Part shown: in pieces, positions 1 to 12,717 of the stretch
Position numbering within the stretch: position 1 is the stretch's first letter
How the letters are laid out: each line of letters starts with the position of its first letter
NCBI RefSeq assembly: GCF_902806685.2
Contig: NC_048539.1
Location: forward strand, 6,584,501-6,648,500
DNA length: 64,000 bases
Direction: 5' to 3'
Source of the DNA: Maniola hyperantus
Lineage: Eukaryota > Arthropoda > Insecta > Lepidoptera > Nymphalidae
Notes under the pieces: generated by a model
Told to the model about the DNA's origin: nothing
The model's input: only the letters and a program-made list of their open reading frames with translations
Databases searched by the model: none
Program-made: the position numbers and the translations under genes

Positions 1-783
1 TTGTCGTGTTATTCATCGTTACGTCGTGCTATCGCTATCTCATACGCGGTTACACAGTACTAAATCTACCTATTATTCTATCTACGATCCAAATATGCTA
101 TGATTGTCTATGATTAGTAGATAATATATGGCTATGATCTACAGATCTATTAAGTCAGTGACACAATCACATAGTGATATACTCTTTGTCTCCTTGTTTT
201 AAATCCTACCTATATTAGGCCTTAAAGCACTGTTATCCAGGGCCGTAAAATAAATTTAAAAAAAATAAAAAACCCTATATGTTTAAAAAAAAAAAAAAAA
301 AACCTATATGTTATTGGGCATTATTGGGTTATTGGTCTGTGGTTTTAAATGGCGGCTCTAGTCATCGTTGCTGCTCTTGCTGCTGCTGTAGTTTTGTGTG
401 TGAAATATAGAAATTATTAAAATTTGTGTAAATGAAGGACATTGTGTAAAAACGAAGTGGAAATGGTTATTAATCTTATAAATTAAGACTTGAAACCTAA
501 ATCGTAAACTATAGTTCTTAAGGTAAGAAATTATCTTCGGTGTGTATTGGACTGTTGGTTTGTCAAGTAATTGTCACAAAAACCATGCAGGGCGCGTCCG
601 TGGGTGATATCTGGAGATATTGTTATCGCAAAAATGTTTTCATTACGCGTATTCTCTTAATTAATCGGTCAGATACTTGTCACTAAAGTGTTAACATGAT
701 CTAATTGAAGTTGTGTTTGGTCCTTGTTGTATCACTCGTATATTGATAGAAGACCCTTTTTAGGACGTGCGTAGAAGGCCAGC
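1..783 (+). promoter_or_regulatory. 5' flank and probable 5' UTR of the PAK gene
   Basis: The stretch is AT-rich, with poly-A runs near 255-300. A non-coding first exon probably ends at 522, where AAG|gtaagaaa is a strong splice donor. Acceptor candidates before the start codon are ...gatag at 750 and ...tttttag at 764. The box AAATGGCGGC at 347-356 resembles a YY1/Pleiohomeotic site (GCCATTT on the other strand) as well as a start-codon context. No TATA box or initiator could be assigned with confidence. Confidence 0.4.
349..420 (+). CDS. Possible upstream small ORF (23 aa, hydrophobic)
   Basis: An ATG in the context aaATGG opens a 23-codon frame that stops at TAA 418-420. The peptide starts MAALVIVAALAAAVVLCVKY, one uninterrupted hydrophobic segment followed by basic residues, as in a single-pass membrane micropeptide. 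It lies inside the probable first non-coding exon of PAK, upstream of the donor at 522. If translated it could repress the downstream start (uORF) or make a membrane peptide. It may equally be chance, because GCT/GTT repeats readily encode Ala/Val. Not recognised from any family. Confidence 0.25.
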   Translation: MAALVIVAALAAAVVLCVKYRNY

Positions 784-3700
784 ATGTCAAGCGATGAAGA
801 CAAACCACCTGCGCCTCCGGTGCGTCTCACCAGCAACCGGGCAACCGACCGTTTGGATTCTGTAGCCTCTGTAGACATGAGGCCTTTACCAAAAGGTAGT
901 CTATAGTTATACATTGTAGCGATTCATAACATTATGACTCACTCACAATCCATCTTACCAAAATCAAATATTCAAATGCGATGGAAACATCCAATGTTTT
1001 AAACATTACAATCACTGAGTCCTTATAAAATGTCATTGTCTTTTACTTGATTACTTTTAATAAGAAAACAATATGTTACTTTTTATATTGTTACCAGTTT
1101 ACACTGATGAAAATATGATATGATCTCAATTGTTTAAATAATTATTTCAGAGCCTGATGATGGTGGGGACAGAAAGAAAAAAACGTTAAAAGCAAAAATC
1201 AAAGGCTCGAAAAGTACTGCTCACAATGATAATAAGCCAAATATTAGCTATCCAACTAATTTTGAACATACAGTCCATGTTGGATTTGATGCTGTCACAG
1301 GAGAATTCACAGTAAGTGCATAATACTATCTATAATATAAAAATGAATCACTAAATGTGTTGGTCATCGCAAATCTCGAGAACAGCTGAACCGATTTAGC
1401 TAATTCTTTTTTATAATATTCCTTGAAGTAAGAGGATGGTTCTTACAGAGAGAAAAATTTTAAAAATTTGAATTAACTGTGAGGCGGAACGAAGTTCGCT
1501 AGGGCAGCTAGTATTAGATATATATAGCGTGTTATAAAAAACTGATTTGATTTTTATTTAAAAAAAAGTTAAAAATATTGGACATATGTTATTACTATTG
1601 GACAATATGACTAGGTTTTTAGAATAATATTAAATTGTCATAAAGTAATAACACTGCTGGTTTCTCAGTACATTCTGTTTTTAGATACAGGCAGTGGTAG
1701 TCTTGACTTATCATAAAAATATGTAAAGTAAGCTTACATTAAAAATAATTAAAATAAACAAATAATTGAAAAAAAATAACTAACCTCTGAGAGTTTAACT
1801 AAACTTTCAAAAATATTGTACTTTATTGACCCATAAGAATATTATTTATGAAGCGATCTATTGAAATGCTGTTTGGATTTATGCACAAGCTGAATTTTGA
1901 CACAATGATCACATAACAAGCAGCACATCTTATATTATATTATGATATTTGTCTTTATTTATATCACTGATATTTACTATAAATGCTTATTAATACATAA
2001 TATGTATTATGATAGTAAAATAGGCTTATTGGCTTTTACACACATCATAATGCTTTACAATTTTGTTGTCCTAACATCCTGCATAAAAACTTAATTCGTG
2101 AGAGAAAATTAGTAAACTATTTACAAATCTATATATATGTGACATGTGTACTAGGCTCACACCATAGTTAACTTTGGTGAATCTATTTAGTAAACAGATT
2201 ACATTTAAAGTAATGCCATTTTATTTTAAAATTAGTTAAAAAAGTCATAGAAGCATGTTATATTGCATTTTGAAATAGTATAAAAGCACCTCTTGTAGTC
2301 TTTACTACATGAAATCTATGTAATTTATATTAGAAATTATATTAGAAAAGTAATAAAAATAGATACCTGTTTATTTAATTTTGGAATATCTGAATTGTAT
2401 ATTGGGACCTTTCTGTTAAATGTATTGTTCCAAAAATCATGTAATTGAGTTCCCTGTATTGCCGCTTTTGTTTCAAGCTGCCTATAACAGTAAGTAATAG
2501 CTTAGGTTCTATACATGCATCCTTAAGCTATCTCCATTGTTTATAATCTAAATAAACAACATACATATGTACTGCAGTACATAAAAGTACTTTCATATAA
2601 TAATATGTTGTACAGAATCAGCATTTTGAATTTTTTATTATTACATACTTATTTAACTAGTAAAAGTAGTTGCAGCTCTTATTTTAAAAATATTTTTGTT
2701 TTTTCCTCTTCTGTAAGATTAAAAAAACCTTGTTGGCTTCTTCATAGTGAATTTTGTAATGCAAAATATTTTTAGTCATTTGTGGCATTCCAAACCAGTG
2801 GTAGATTCATTCAACAATTCGAAAACTATTTGGTAAAAAAAAACCTTGCTATTCTATTTTATGAATTGTACCTTATTTTGCCTGTATTTTTTTAAATATG
2901 TACACATTTAGTTAAGCATGTCATATACATATTTTAATAATGAATTATTATTAACTTTACTTGTAAGTATAGATTGAGATGGCTATACTTATAATGGAAA
3001 TTACTCACAATAGGTTAAATGCTGAAAGAAGATTGCCCATTTTCTTAGGAGCTTTGGGCCCCCCTTAATATAATTGTTATGTCACCATGGTTTAAATTTG
3101 TTTTTGTATACAAATAACTACCTTTATATAGTCTGCAAACGATTTCCATTTATTCACCCTGGTTATAAAGAAATCTTATTTTATATGCTGCTGATATTGA
3201 GGTTATATTTAATTAATACTTCTTCAAAATGTTTACAATGGATGTTTACGATTCTGACTTTAATTGTCGATATTTTCAATAATAGAGTGAAAGAAAAGTC
3301 GTAATAAAACTTATAATCGTAAAAAATAACACATTTTTAAAAAATAATTTAAGTTTTGACACGACGCCACAAAAGAGGGCCCGTTCTCCTTTTATTTATG
3401 TTTTGAATACTCAAATATTTAATTCAATTTTAAAACTATCTATTTTAAAATATGTTGCTAGTAGTAGTAACCTTTAAGTAAAGAAACCTTTTTTTTAAAG
3501 TTCTTTAAATTGTTACATTGATAGTAATTCAAAGATATATTGCATAGTCTATCTTTACACCAATACTTACAGAGCTCTCAAATAGAAGCAATAGTTTAGC
3601 ATTAGCTTTGACTCCTTTTATGACATGATATGCATCATGATCAATTGTTTTGGTGCATTATTTTGACTTTGTGTGATAAATCTGCTTGCAATATTAAGTA

Positions 3701-6700
3701 TAGTTACACCATAAAAAACTGAATTAATTTTCACCTAAAGATTTCATTTCACCTCAAAATCAAGTATTTGTTTACTATCAAATCAACCACAATTTTTTTT
3801 AGCATGATCACCTACTATAAATTTAAAAATATATGTACATATTCATTTGTTAATAATATCATAATATTCACATTAAAGAAAGAGAAATATTTAAGTAGTC
3901 CTATAACTTTGTTACCAAGGGCATGCCTGAAGCGTGGGCGCGTTTGTTGATGGCATCCAACATCAGTAAGCAGGAGCAGAAGAGTAACCCACAAGCAGTT
4001 TTAGATGTTCTCAAATGGTATGATGCCTCTGCGACACAGCCACCACCGTCTAAATACATGACATCAGCTCAGATGCATACTACCCACTCAGGTAAGTCTT
4101 TGAAAAAGTTAAAATAAATGCTAACCCAACTTGAGAGTAATAAAGATCTTCTCTCACTTATCTTCTACATCTCTAGATCTTAGGTTTGAGGCTGCCATCT
4201 TTAATCGAGATGTTTTATAATACCAAATAGGCCACATGCTAAAAACTCTAAAAACTATTAAATTCTTTTTCTCTCCATGCATTGTAATTTCTGCTTAATT
4301 TTCTATGTTATGTGGCATGTTGGCAATTGGCAAACCAAGAAAATTAAAATAATTTAATTATAATATCTGCCACAATATCAAAGAAGTTTTACTTCAACCG
4401 TGTGTAAAGGTTGCCCCACACTGTTTTTAAGGTTGTAAAGGATTGATTTTAATATTGCTGTAATAGGTTCTTCAGTATCGCGAGTATCTTCGAGCAGTCC
4501 CTCGTCGTCCACTCCGACGGACACTGAGCACCCGGAGCCCCCGCCGCCGCCGCCTTCTCGACCTGACCGCACCAAGAGTATTGTTAGTACTATTTCTATA
4601 TCTACTAATATAATATTATCATAAATTAATTACCTATTTGCCGCCAACTGTGTTGATTTTTCGTTTTTGAAAAACTAGGAATTCTTTGTCTGTGTTATTG
4701 ACTCTTTCTGTCTTTTTGACCTGATAGTTGTCAATGCATTAGTTTTATAATTTTAAATAAAATTGTTTTACCGACTGTTCTCCAAATTTTCAATTTGAGA
4801 TGTGGTTTTTTCAAGTATACGAAGCCAATAGAGGAAGAAGAAGTGCAGCCCCCGCGCCCCGCGCCCGCGCCGCCCTCGCCGCCCCACGTGCCGCATCCTG
4901 TTCTCACCACACATTCAGTAAGAACACTATACTAAGTGTAGTCATTTTATTATCCCTTCATAAAGTGTATATAACACGAGTTTGCACATCTTGGAAACTG
5001 ATGGTTTACGTTGATTTTGGTACGATAACGACGTATTAAAAAGTTCTTTTCTAAAAAATGATATGAAATGTGCACATTTCATAACCCTGTAAATTGTTTC
5101 GAAAGTTAAAGTTTTTAGTGAATCAATCCTTTGTCATGCCAAATTTCAACCCACCCCGTCCAGTGGTTTGAGCTGTGCGTTGATGATCAGTCAGTCAGTC
5201 AGCTTTTAAAAAACAATATAGTCACATTTTTACAACCCTACAAGCAATGATAGGAGCTTACCAATTATTATTTATATGCAACCATAACAGATATGCAGCC
5301 GAGGCGAGACCGGGTCGCCGCTGGACCGCAACAAGAACCCGGCGGGAGCGCAGACGCCGCCCGCGCTCGCGCCGCACCCCGCGCTGCCCGCCCTACCCGC
5401 GCACGTGCCGCCCGCCACGCCGCCCGCCAACGGTGCGCCCGCCACCGACACCGGGTAAGACTGAAGATGCGTTACGGCACCGCACCGCTGTCCGCTGTGG
5501 ATGTCAGTATTGGATGCTACACGGGCACTGCGTTGCCGTATAAAGTATGGCGTTGCACCGCACCACCCCGCCCTGCGTCGTCTCTCTGGTCCCAAGTCCG
5601 TTGCGCGTGCGGTGCGACGCCGCACGACGTCGTAACGCACCGTGTGGCATGATACAGAGATTTCTATGTAGGATTTCTATCGCACACAATCGATACTTCT
5701 ATACTATTACTATATTTATATATATGCAAAAGTGTTTCTATCTGCTATACTCTAACCGTGGAAAGAATTTAGTATAGTGCTGTTTCGTAATTCCATGCTA
5801 ATGGTATAGACAAAAATCTCAGCGGGCGCTAACCATTTTGAATCACCAACCAAACAAATCTATGTTTTCTAATTATTGAAGTGGAATGTTTTTTGAAAAC
5901 ATGTTTGTGACTCAAAATGATTTTAAAGCGCACTGAGGTTTTTGTCTTTATCATTTGTACGGGATTACGTAACAGAAACAGTACTATACTTCATTCCGCT
6001 AATAGAGTATAGTTTTACATATTTTGACATGTACAGAGATAGCATACATCCCAGAGACAGGCACAATAGGCTCTCTCCGCAAAGACGTTTAAATGAATAG
6101 CGAATCTTGTCATAACTCTAAAGTGAACATACAGCGCTGCTGTCTAAAATTAGTGAACGCATCTCTCTCTCATAAGTGATAGTGCCGTGAAGAGGCGGCC
6201 GCCGTAGGTATATTTCTCAGGTCACGTGATCAAGTAGGCCCAGCCCGCCCTTGCCACATACTGACTATTAGGCCCTAAGTCAAGATGTCAGGTCGCATTT
6301 AGTTTAAAAATCGACAAACTTCATAACAATTATCTGTGACGAATTTCTCTCTACTTATTAGTAGTCCCTGATCTAGAATTCCTAGCCAAGTTGATTGTTT
6401 TCTCTCTTCAGAAGAGCAACCGGTCAGCAACAGAGGAAAAAGAAAATGTCAGATGAAGAAATTTTAGAAAAATTAAGAACAATTGTCAGTGTGGGAGATC
6501 CTAATAGAAAATATACAAAAATGGAAAAAATTGGTCAAGGGTAAGTTGTCCTATTTTAATATTATGCAGTTGATAACCTAACGTTAAGTAATTCAGTAGA
6601 CTCAGGTCCAATTCTCCAAAATAATTTTCATCTTGAACAGCTGATGAATAACATCCGCTAAGTTGATCGTTGCATGATCGCCGTACGCGTCGTTTACATT

Positions 6701-9700
6701 GCAGGGATCAAATAAATGCAGACTTCAGAATCGGTTGTCGCTGTCGACGCGAGTGGCTCGAGAAAGAACTCTGATGTAATTGTCGTTTTCTGTACTAAAA
6801 ATATTTATTTCAGAAAATCAAAAAGTTCTCACAGGATTTTTAAAAGTAAAAAGGTGTTTAAACCAATTTTGACGAAATTTGGTACAGGGATAGCTTGCAT
6901 CCTGAGCACAGATATAAGGCAGATATAGGATTACAAATATATGGAAAATCAAAACGTTCCCACAGGAGTTTTGAAAGCCTGAATATACAGAGATGAAGTC
7001 ATGGTCATCATGTAGGTTAATAATAATTATTATTTGACGTAATTATTACAGGGCATCTGGAACAGTGTACACGGCCATCGAAACATCCACTGGCATGGAG
7101 GTGGCGATCAAACAGATGAACCTCAGCCAGCAGCCCAAGAAGGAACTCATCATCAACGAGATCCTCGTGATGCGGGAGAACAAGCACAACAACGTCGTCA
7201 ACTACCTCGACAGCTACTTAGTTAATGAGGTAAATGACTAACATTTATAAATCTGTAAAGGCCGGCTGCATATCAGAAATTCTCTGTAATAAAACTTTTT
7301 GTGCACTAACGGCAAGCATACGCACTGGCCTCCCATACCAAAAAATTCAGAATATCTGTGGCATGTCTGGAGATCTTGTACAAAATGTATAAGCAGTGCT
7401 TTCATACCAATTTCTAATTTCTAACAGTAAATCAGAAAAATTCTGATAATGTGCAGCCAACCAAATATGAAGAAGGTGCAATTGTTTTGTTTATTGTGCT
7501 ATGAGAGCAGCTGAGATCGTGTTGCGAGGCAAGATCTCTGCTTGAAGAGATGCGTCAGTGAAAGAGGTAGAAATGATCAAACGAGCTCTAGACTTGCATC
7601 CTGAACAGGTCCAATTTCATAGTCTAGCCGAAAAACACCTACACTAATTTAATTACGTATTCTATTCATGAGTCACCACAGTTTTAATTTTTAATTTGTA
7701 GGAATTGTGGGTAGTGATGGAGTACCTAGCGGGCGGGTCGCTCACGGACGTGGTGACGGAGACGTGCATGGACGAGGGGCAGATCGCCGCTGTGTGCCGC
7801 GAGGTTCTGCAGGCGCTGCACTTCCTGCACACCAACCACGTCATACACCGCGACATCAAGTCCGACAACATCCTGCTTGGGCTAGATGGGCAGGTCAAAC
7901 TGAGTGAGTACATGACACTGGGCAGTGATGGAGCATCTAGCGGGCGTGGTCACGGAGACGTGCATGGACGAGGGGCAGATCGCCGCCGTGTGCCGCGAAG
8001 TGACGCCCGATACTGAAGGTTACTGCTCCATGCAATTAAAAGTATAGATGCGCATTTAAAAGCGTGTGCTACAAACGCAAACGGCACCGCTTCCGCCGGA
8101 CCTGTGAAGTGTCTAGGTTCGCTATTACAGTGGTTAAGAGTGAGAGTTATAGAAAGTCATGAAGATTCGCATTAAAATCATATTGTCTCGTTGTTAACGT
8201 AAGATGTGTTCATGTCACATGCAATAAAGACAATCTTGTTTGAAGATTCAACACAAAATATTATTTGGTAGAGCCACTTAATTAAAATTATTTGTTTTAG
8301 CTGACTTTGGTTTCTGTGCTCAAATATCCCCTGAACAAAACAAAAGAACGACCATGGTTGGAACACCTTATTGGATGGCACCTGAAGTTGTTACCAGAAA
8401 ACAGTATGGCCCAAAGGTAAGAAAGTTGATCACTGACTTGCACATTCTTATACCCAAGCATAACACAGAGGCTGAGTTTCCTGATATATGCCTTGATATG
8501 TACTTTTTTGTTCAGTATGTAAAGACAGCGCAATTCAATTTTTCGTCAAATATTCCTTAAGCATACAATATGCAGTATAAGAGTTTCACACTCCAGATGA
8601 AAACTTTGGAGGTCCGAATTTGTCCTTTTCGTTTCCTCTGTCCCTCGGAGCATACGTTAAGTCGTCGGTCCCGGTTAGCATTAACTCTGATAAAATAACT
8701 GTAAAAACCTGAAAGTCGGTATCTCGTTCTCTTAGTTAAGTTTTATATGGAAGGATCTGGGAACCCTCCACAATATTATTCAAAGACTCTTGCCATTATA
8801 TTATGATGAATGGAAAGTGGTCCGACCCTCGGCAATGAGGAATACGACGCAGAGAGCGATATAGTGCGCACAGAACAAGTACTCCAATCTGACGTTGCAA
8901 CATGGCGGACTGTGCAGGTTGCAACTTCAGATTGGACTACAGTATGCGGCAGAAAATAACGTACGTACATCGGCCTTTAGCATGACTTTTCAGCTTTATA
9001 GAGCGTTGTCTCTGTCACTCATACCCCTAGAATAATAAATACTATAGAACGCTGATGAAGTTACTTTTGTATGAAAACCGCGCGAGCCACCTCGCACACT
9101 ATCTTAAAGAATAGCGTATTCAGCAACACAGCCATCGCGACTCTACTATTGGTCAAAAAATTACAAGCAAAAATCGTCTGTATCTTCTTAACGGTAGGGT
9201 TGATTTTGAAGTACCATTCAAGTATTGTATTGCCAGCTATGATAAAAATTTGCACAATAAATATTTTCAGTTCTTAATATCATGTTCCAAGCGTTGATAA
9301 TTATTGTGCTTATTGTGCAAACATCTGAAAAACAGGTTTCACTATATAAAGTACATGTCGCTCGAAGTAATCACTTTAAAAATAATTAATTAAATTATTG
9401 TGAAAATTTTTGTACGTCACTGGCAATACACAAGCCACTGACAAATAGTGATGTGTAACAATTGGAAGTCGATATCGATAATAATTATCAATACGTCATA
9501 ATTATTGGCTATCTTAAAAAAATATTTACATACATGACGATTTCTAACAGACTTTCGAAAAAAAGGTTCTCAACTCGACTTATATGTATGTTAAATATCA
9601 GTATGTACCTACCTAAGTTACCAATCTTCTCACTTCAGCCGAGATCCTGTTCTTACGATTTCAAAATCAATAATGGTACCGGAAATGTCTATAATTCAGT

Positions 9701-12700
9701 CATTCTGTAGAATACCTAGTCAATCCATGATATACCTGTCTTGTTTTGGCAAAGTATAAAATATGCAATCTATTGTTGTCCATCATCATCATGATCAATC
9801 CATCGCCGGCTCACTGCAGAGCACGGGTCTCTTCTCAGAGTGAGAAGGGTTTGGTCGTAGTCTACCACGCTGGCCATGTGCGGATTGATAGAATTTATAT
9901 AAGTATATTGATAGACTAGATAGTAAATAGATCAGTCTGTCAGTCAGGTTACTACCTACTATAAATTATGCTATAGTACTTAAACTTTTTTATAACAATA
10001 GGTACCACAAGATGTTTAGCCTTTATTAACAAAAATACACTATCGATAAAATTATCGACACACGCAAGCCCAAAATTAAGAGCGTTGACGCGTGGGACCA
10101 CTTCGCAAGTTCTTTGTTTGTTTGAAAATGAAGGAAATTTTTGTATGAATTTGTTTTGTTTGCTGGCCATCTGTTTTCCCCGACCGCAGCGATAATCCTT
10201 GAAGATACTTAGTGTATATCCCCTTATAGCAATAGCTTCTAATCTGCCTACAAGAGTAGGAACAGAGACGGTATTAAAAGCCTTGGTGAGATCAATAATC
10301 ACGCCTACTACTTTGTTCTTAGCTTCTATACGATTAACAATTTGATCAGTCAGAAGGTTGATGGCATCTTCTGTAGACTTTCCCTTCCGGAAACCAAACT
10401 GATTCTCAGATAATAATATGTAATGTCTATTCAAGAAGCTGGCTGGCTGGTTGTTCAGAATTTTCTAGATGACATTTGAAAGCATTGTTAGCACTGAGAT
10501 AGGTCTATAATTTGTAATTAAGGTACTCCAATAAATTTTGTACAATTGTGACTTTAAGGATTTTTTTTCTGAAAGAAAACCTTCAAGCTCTGTGCACATG
10601 CCAAGTGTCAAAAAAGAGTTCCATACAAAAGTGTTCTAGTGAGCCTTATGAAAATTAAAAATAAATTTTGTATGGATGTGAAGTTTTTTTTCACTGGTTC
10701 ACAAATCACCAGTGACCCAAGTTGTCGAACATTTTTTGTTTCGTAACCGTCTGTCTGATAGTTTTCAAGAGCCTTAAGGGTATCCTAGTCAGTTTTTCAC
10801 GTCTGGCTATCTTTATAATCTTGTTGCCCTAGAGTTTTCACTTTTACGCACACGGAAAGTTTGCTCTGCTTGACCACGATACGTGATCATCATTAGCTAT
10901 GATTGGAAGACTTGAAATTGGCACAATACAATTTCGTAGCTGGGCCAATTTCAAAAGTAGCCTGTGATTTAGTAGGATTTACTAAAAGACCATGCATAAC
11001 AGTTATTTTTTGTTTTGATATTTCTAGGTCATCTGTAATCAGTCATTGGTATTTTTATGAGTGTGTCAAGAGTTGGGAGAAGGTCATTCCATCGAAAAAC
11101 TCTTCTCATAAGGCTTTCGGTGGCTTTAGTGCCCACAAGCCAGTTCTTATATTCTTCTAAGTGACACTGTAAGACTATTCGTATGGTCGTATTCGTATGG
11201 ATAGTTTGGCCTTATGTTTCTTAGCATTGCTATGTCTATCTTCTCTTATTGTAGGCATTACGAGATACTCGTGTGTTTCCGATGTTTTAGTAAACCACTA
11301 AAACAAACGGGGCTTTGAGTATTTACCGTGTGAAAGACTGAGTTTTGATATCACTGTAGTTTTTGTATGTTAGAAATAAATGTCTTTGTTAGAAATAACC
11401 AGTGAATGTGTTTATTATATGTGTTTTTCGTGGTTATATGTTAACTAAAGACGCACTCAAAATCGTATAATTTAGTAAACGTCTTCCGCAAGAATAAGGA
11501 TTTGATAGGATTATTATTTTTCAATAAAATTAATAATTCATTAGCAATAGATCTTTAAATAAAGGCTTGTTCTTAAATATTTCAACCTTTTTATTCGTTA
11601 TTACTCCTAATATCTGTAGCACTTCGCACATGAATAATTCCTAAAAAATCGGTAATTGTGTTGAACGCTCTTAACATTGTCAACCGATATAATTTTTCGA
11701 GATTATGCCTCGATCTACAAATATTTTAGTAGATTTTTATCTTATGGACGAAAGAAATTCCTTTATTTACCCGGACTCACATTTTTATTTCGCATACGAC
11801 TTATAATTACAGTAAAACTCGGCATCTTTTCGAGTTTTGTACGGCAGCTCTAATCACGGTGACAATTGGGCAAAAATGGTCCATAGTAATGTGCTCAAAA
11901 GACTTTGATATGAGCGTTTGCTCATATCCGCGGCTCGCCTGCCCCGCCCACATGCTTCATCAAGTAGAGGGGGATTCCAACATCAATGCTCATACCTATG
12001 TATATGACGTCTTGTCGGCCTCAACGACAAACAATGCTCTACAAATCCGCTATCTAAGGCTAGGTTGATGTACATTATTTTCTGCCGCGTACTGTACTTG
12101 TTTTGTGTTGTTACTGTTACCCGCAATCTGTATAGTCTGGTGTTGTATAGAATATCTAAAACATTCAGGCAATGTATAAAATATTTTTCATTTCATTTAT
12201 TTGGCACATAGGTAGATGTATGGTCGCTGGGTATAATGGCGATTGAGATGATCGAAGGCGAACCACCGTACCTCAACGAGAACCCTCTGCGGGCGCTGTA
12301 CCTGATCGCGACCAACGGCAAGCCTGACATCAAGGACAAGGAGAAACTCAGCACCGTATTCCAGGACTTCCTCGACCAGTGTCTAGAAGTCGACGTGGAC
12401 AGAAGAGCGACAGCCCTTGACTTGCTAAAGGTATGTTTCAAATTGATTTATCACACATGCTATGCTGTGGTGGTTGACTGCATGCATGATTAATCGGTAC
12501 ATACTTCAAATTCCGCCGACATTTTCGCACTTGTTATAGCAACATCGATACATATTTATGGCCTTTAACTTTTTATTTAGGTACAGCCTGCCCGTCACAA
12601 TCGTTCTTGAAGATTCCGTGTTTGGTTTCACAGCACCCATTCCTTAAGATGGCGCGGCCGTTGGCGTCGCTGACGCCCCTCATCATGGCGGCGAAGGAGG

Positions 12701-12717
12701 CGGCCAAGGGCCATTAG
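784..12717 (+). CDS. Pak: p21-activated serine/threonine kinase (group I PAK), 12 coding exons
   Basis: Exons: 784-895, 1151-1311, 3920-4091, 4467-4582, 4816-4917, 5291-5454, 6412-6540, 7052-7229, 7702-7903, 8301-8416, 12212-12430, 12634-12717. All borders are GT/AG and all phases agree, giving 584 residues. Domains in order: an Nck-type PxxP motif (PPAPPVR, about 8-14); CRIB motif ISYPTNFEHTVHVGFD (about 71-86), which binds GTP-loaded Rac/Cdc42; the adjoining autoinhibitory segment beginning PEAWARLLMASNISKQ; a Pro/Ala-rich linker in exons 4-6; and the kinase domain from about 309 (IGQGASGTVY loop, VAIKQ lysine, HRDIKSDN catalytic loop near 426, DFGFCAQ, activation loop TTMVGTPYWMAPEV). In this family Rac/Cdc42 binding releases autoinhibition and the kinase acts on the cytoskeleton and adhesions. 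The ATG at 784 fits the usual PAK N-terminus. CRIB plus inhibitory segment places it in group I, unlike group II (PAK4/mushroom bodies tiny). Confidence 0.97.
1329..1511 (+). mobile_element. Short non-autonomous Helitron-like element in PAK intron 2
   Basis: The 183-bp element starts TCTATAATATAAAAATGAAT and ends GGGCAGCTAG, inserted between A (1328) and T (1512), as Helitrons do. A second copy at 18220-18403 matches along its whole length with scattered substitutions. No coding capacity. Confidence 0.65.
1512..3919. other. Rest of PAK intron 2: no gene recognised
   Basis: About 2.4 kb of AT-rich sequence with poly-T/poly-A runs. Short frames at 3074-3304 and 3768-3950 have low-complexity translations and no splice or homology support. 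Nothing else was recognised. Confidence 0.5.
5737..6012. mobile_element. Palindromic MITE in PAK intron 6
   Basis: Inverted arms of roughly 50 bp run from CTATACTCTAACCGTGGAAA at the left to its imperfect complement ending AATAGAGTATAG. They enclose a core with CAAAATG...GAAAACATGTTTGTGACTC. Related copies lie at 30233-30522 (whole) and 26343-26418 (half). No ORF, so non-autonomous; the parent family was not identified. Confidence 0.6.
7919..7999 (+). pseudogene. Partial duplicate of PAK exon 9 inside intron 9
   Basis: Starting 15 bases past the exon 9 donor, about 80 bases repeat the exon 9 text that begins TGGGTAGTGATGGAG and ends GTGTGCCGCGA. One in-frame 18-base stretch is missing; a few substitutions are present, several of them synonymous. 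The copy would still read VVTETCMDEGQIAAVCREV in the exon 9 frame, but it lacks a good acceptor and the HRD catalytic loop and has no donor. It therefore looks like a local duplication remnant, not an alternative exon. Confidence 0.75.
9781..9895 (-). mobile_element. Truncated tRNA-derived SINE (tail end)
   Basis: It matches the 3' part of the full copy at 15183-15522: the CATCATCATCATGAT tail, then the segment with GCACGGGTCTC, TCAGAGTGAGAAGGG and CCACGCTGGCCATGTGCGGA. The tRNA-like head is absent. Confidence 0.7.
9952..10512 (-). pseudogene. LINE reverse transcriptase fragment
   Basis: Read on the minus strand the segment resembles non-LTR reverse transcriptase: RPISVLTMLSNVI, then after a stop the ENQFGFRKGKSTEDAI motif, and VIIDLTKAFNTV, which corresponds to the conserved 'D..KAFD.V' first catalytic block. 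The YxDD box and everything downstream are missing and the frame contains a stop near 10476, so it is a dead fragment. The pattern suggests a jockey/CR1-like clade, but the clade cannot be fixed from this piece. Confidence 0.75.

Larger units (their letters stand above)
8417..12211. other. PAK intron 10, repeat-rich
   Basis: A 3.8-kb intron separating kinase exons 10 and 11. It holds a half copy of the CGGCAGAAAATAA MITE (about 8945-9030; full relative at 40026-40185), a SINE fragment and a decayed LINE reverse transcriptase (listed separately). Between 10.5 and 12.2 kb nothing was recognised. Confidence 0.6.

Noticed and set aside
5272..5652. Long overlapping Arg/Ala-rich frames on both strands
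   Set aside because: They are shadows of the GC-rich proline/alanine-coding PAK exon 6 and its flank.
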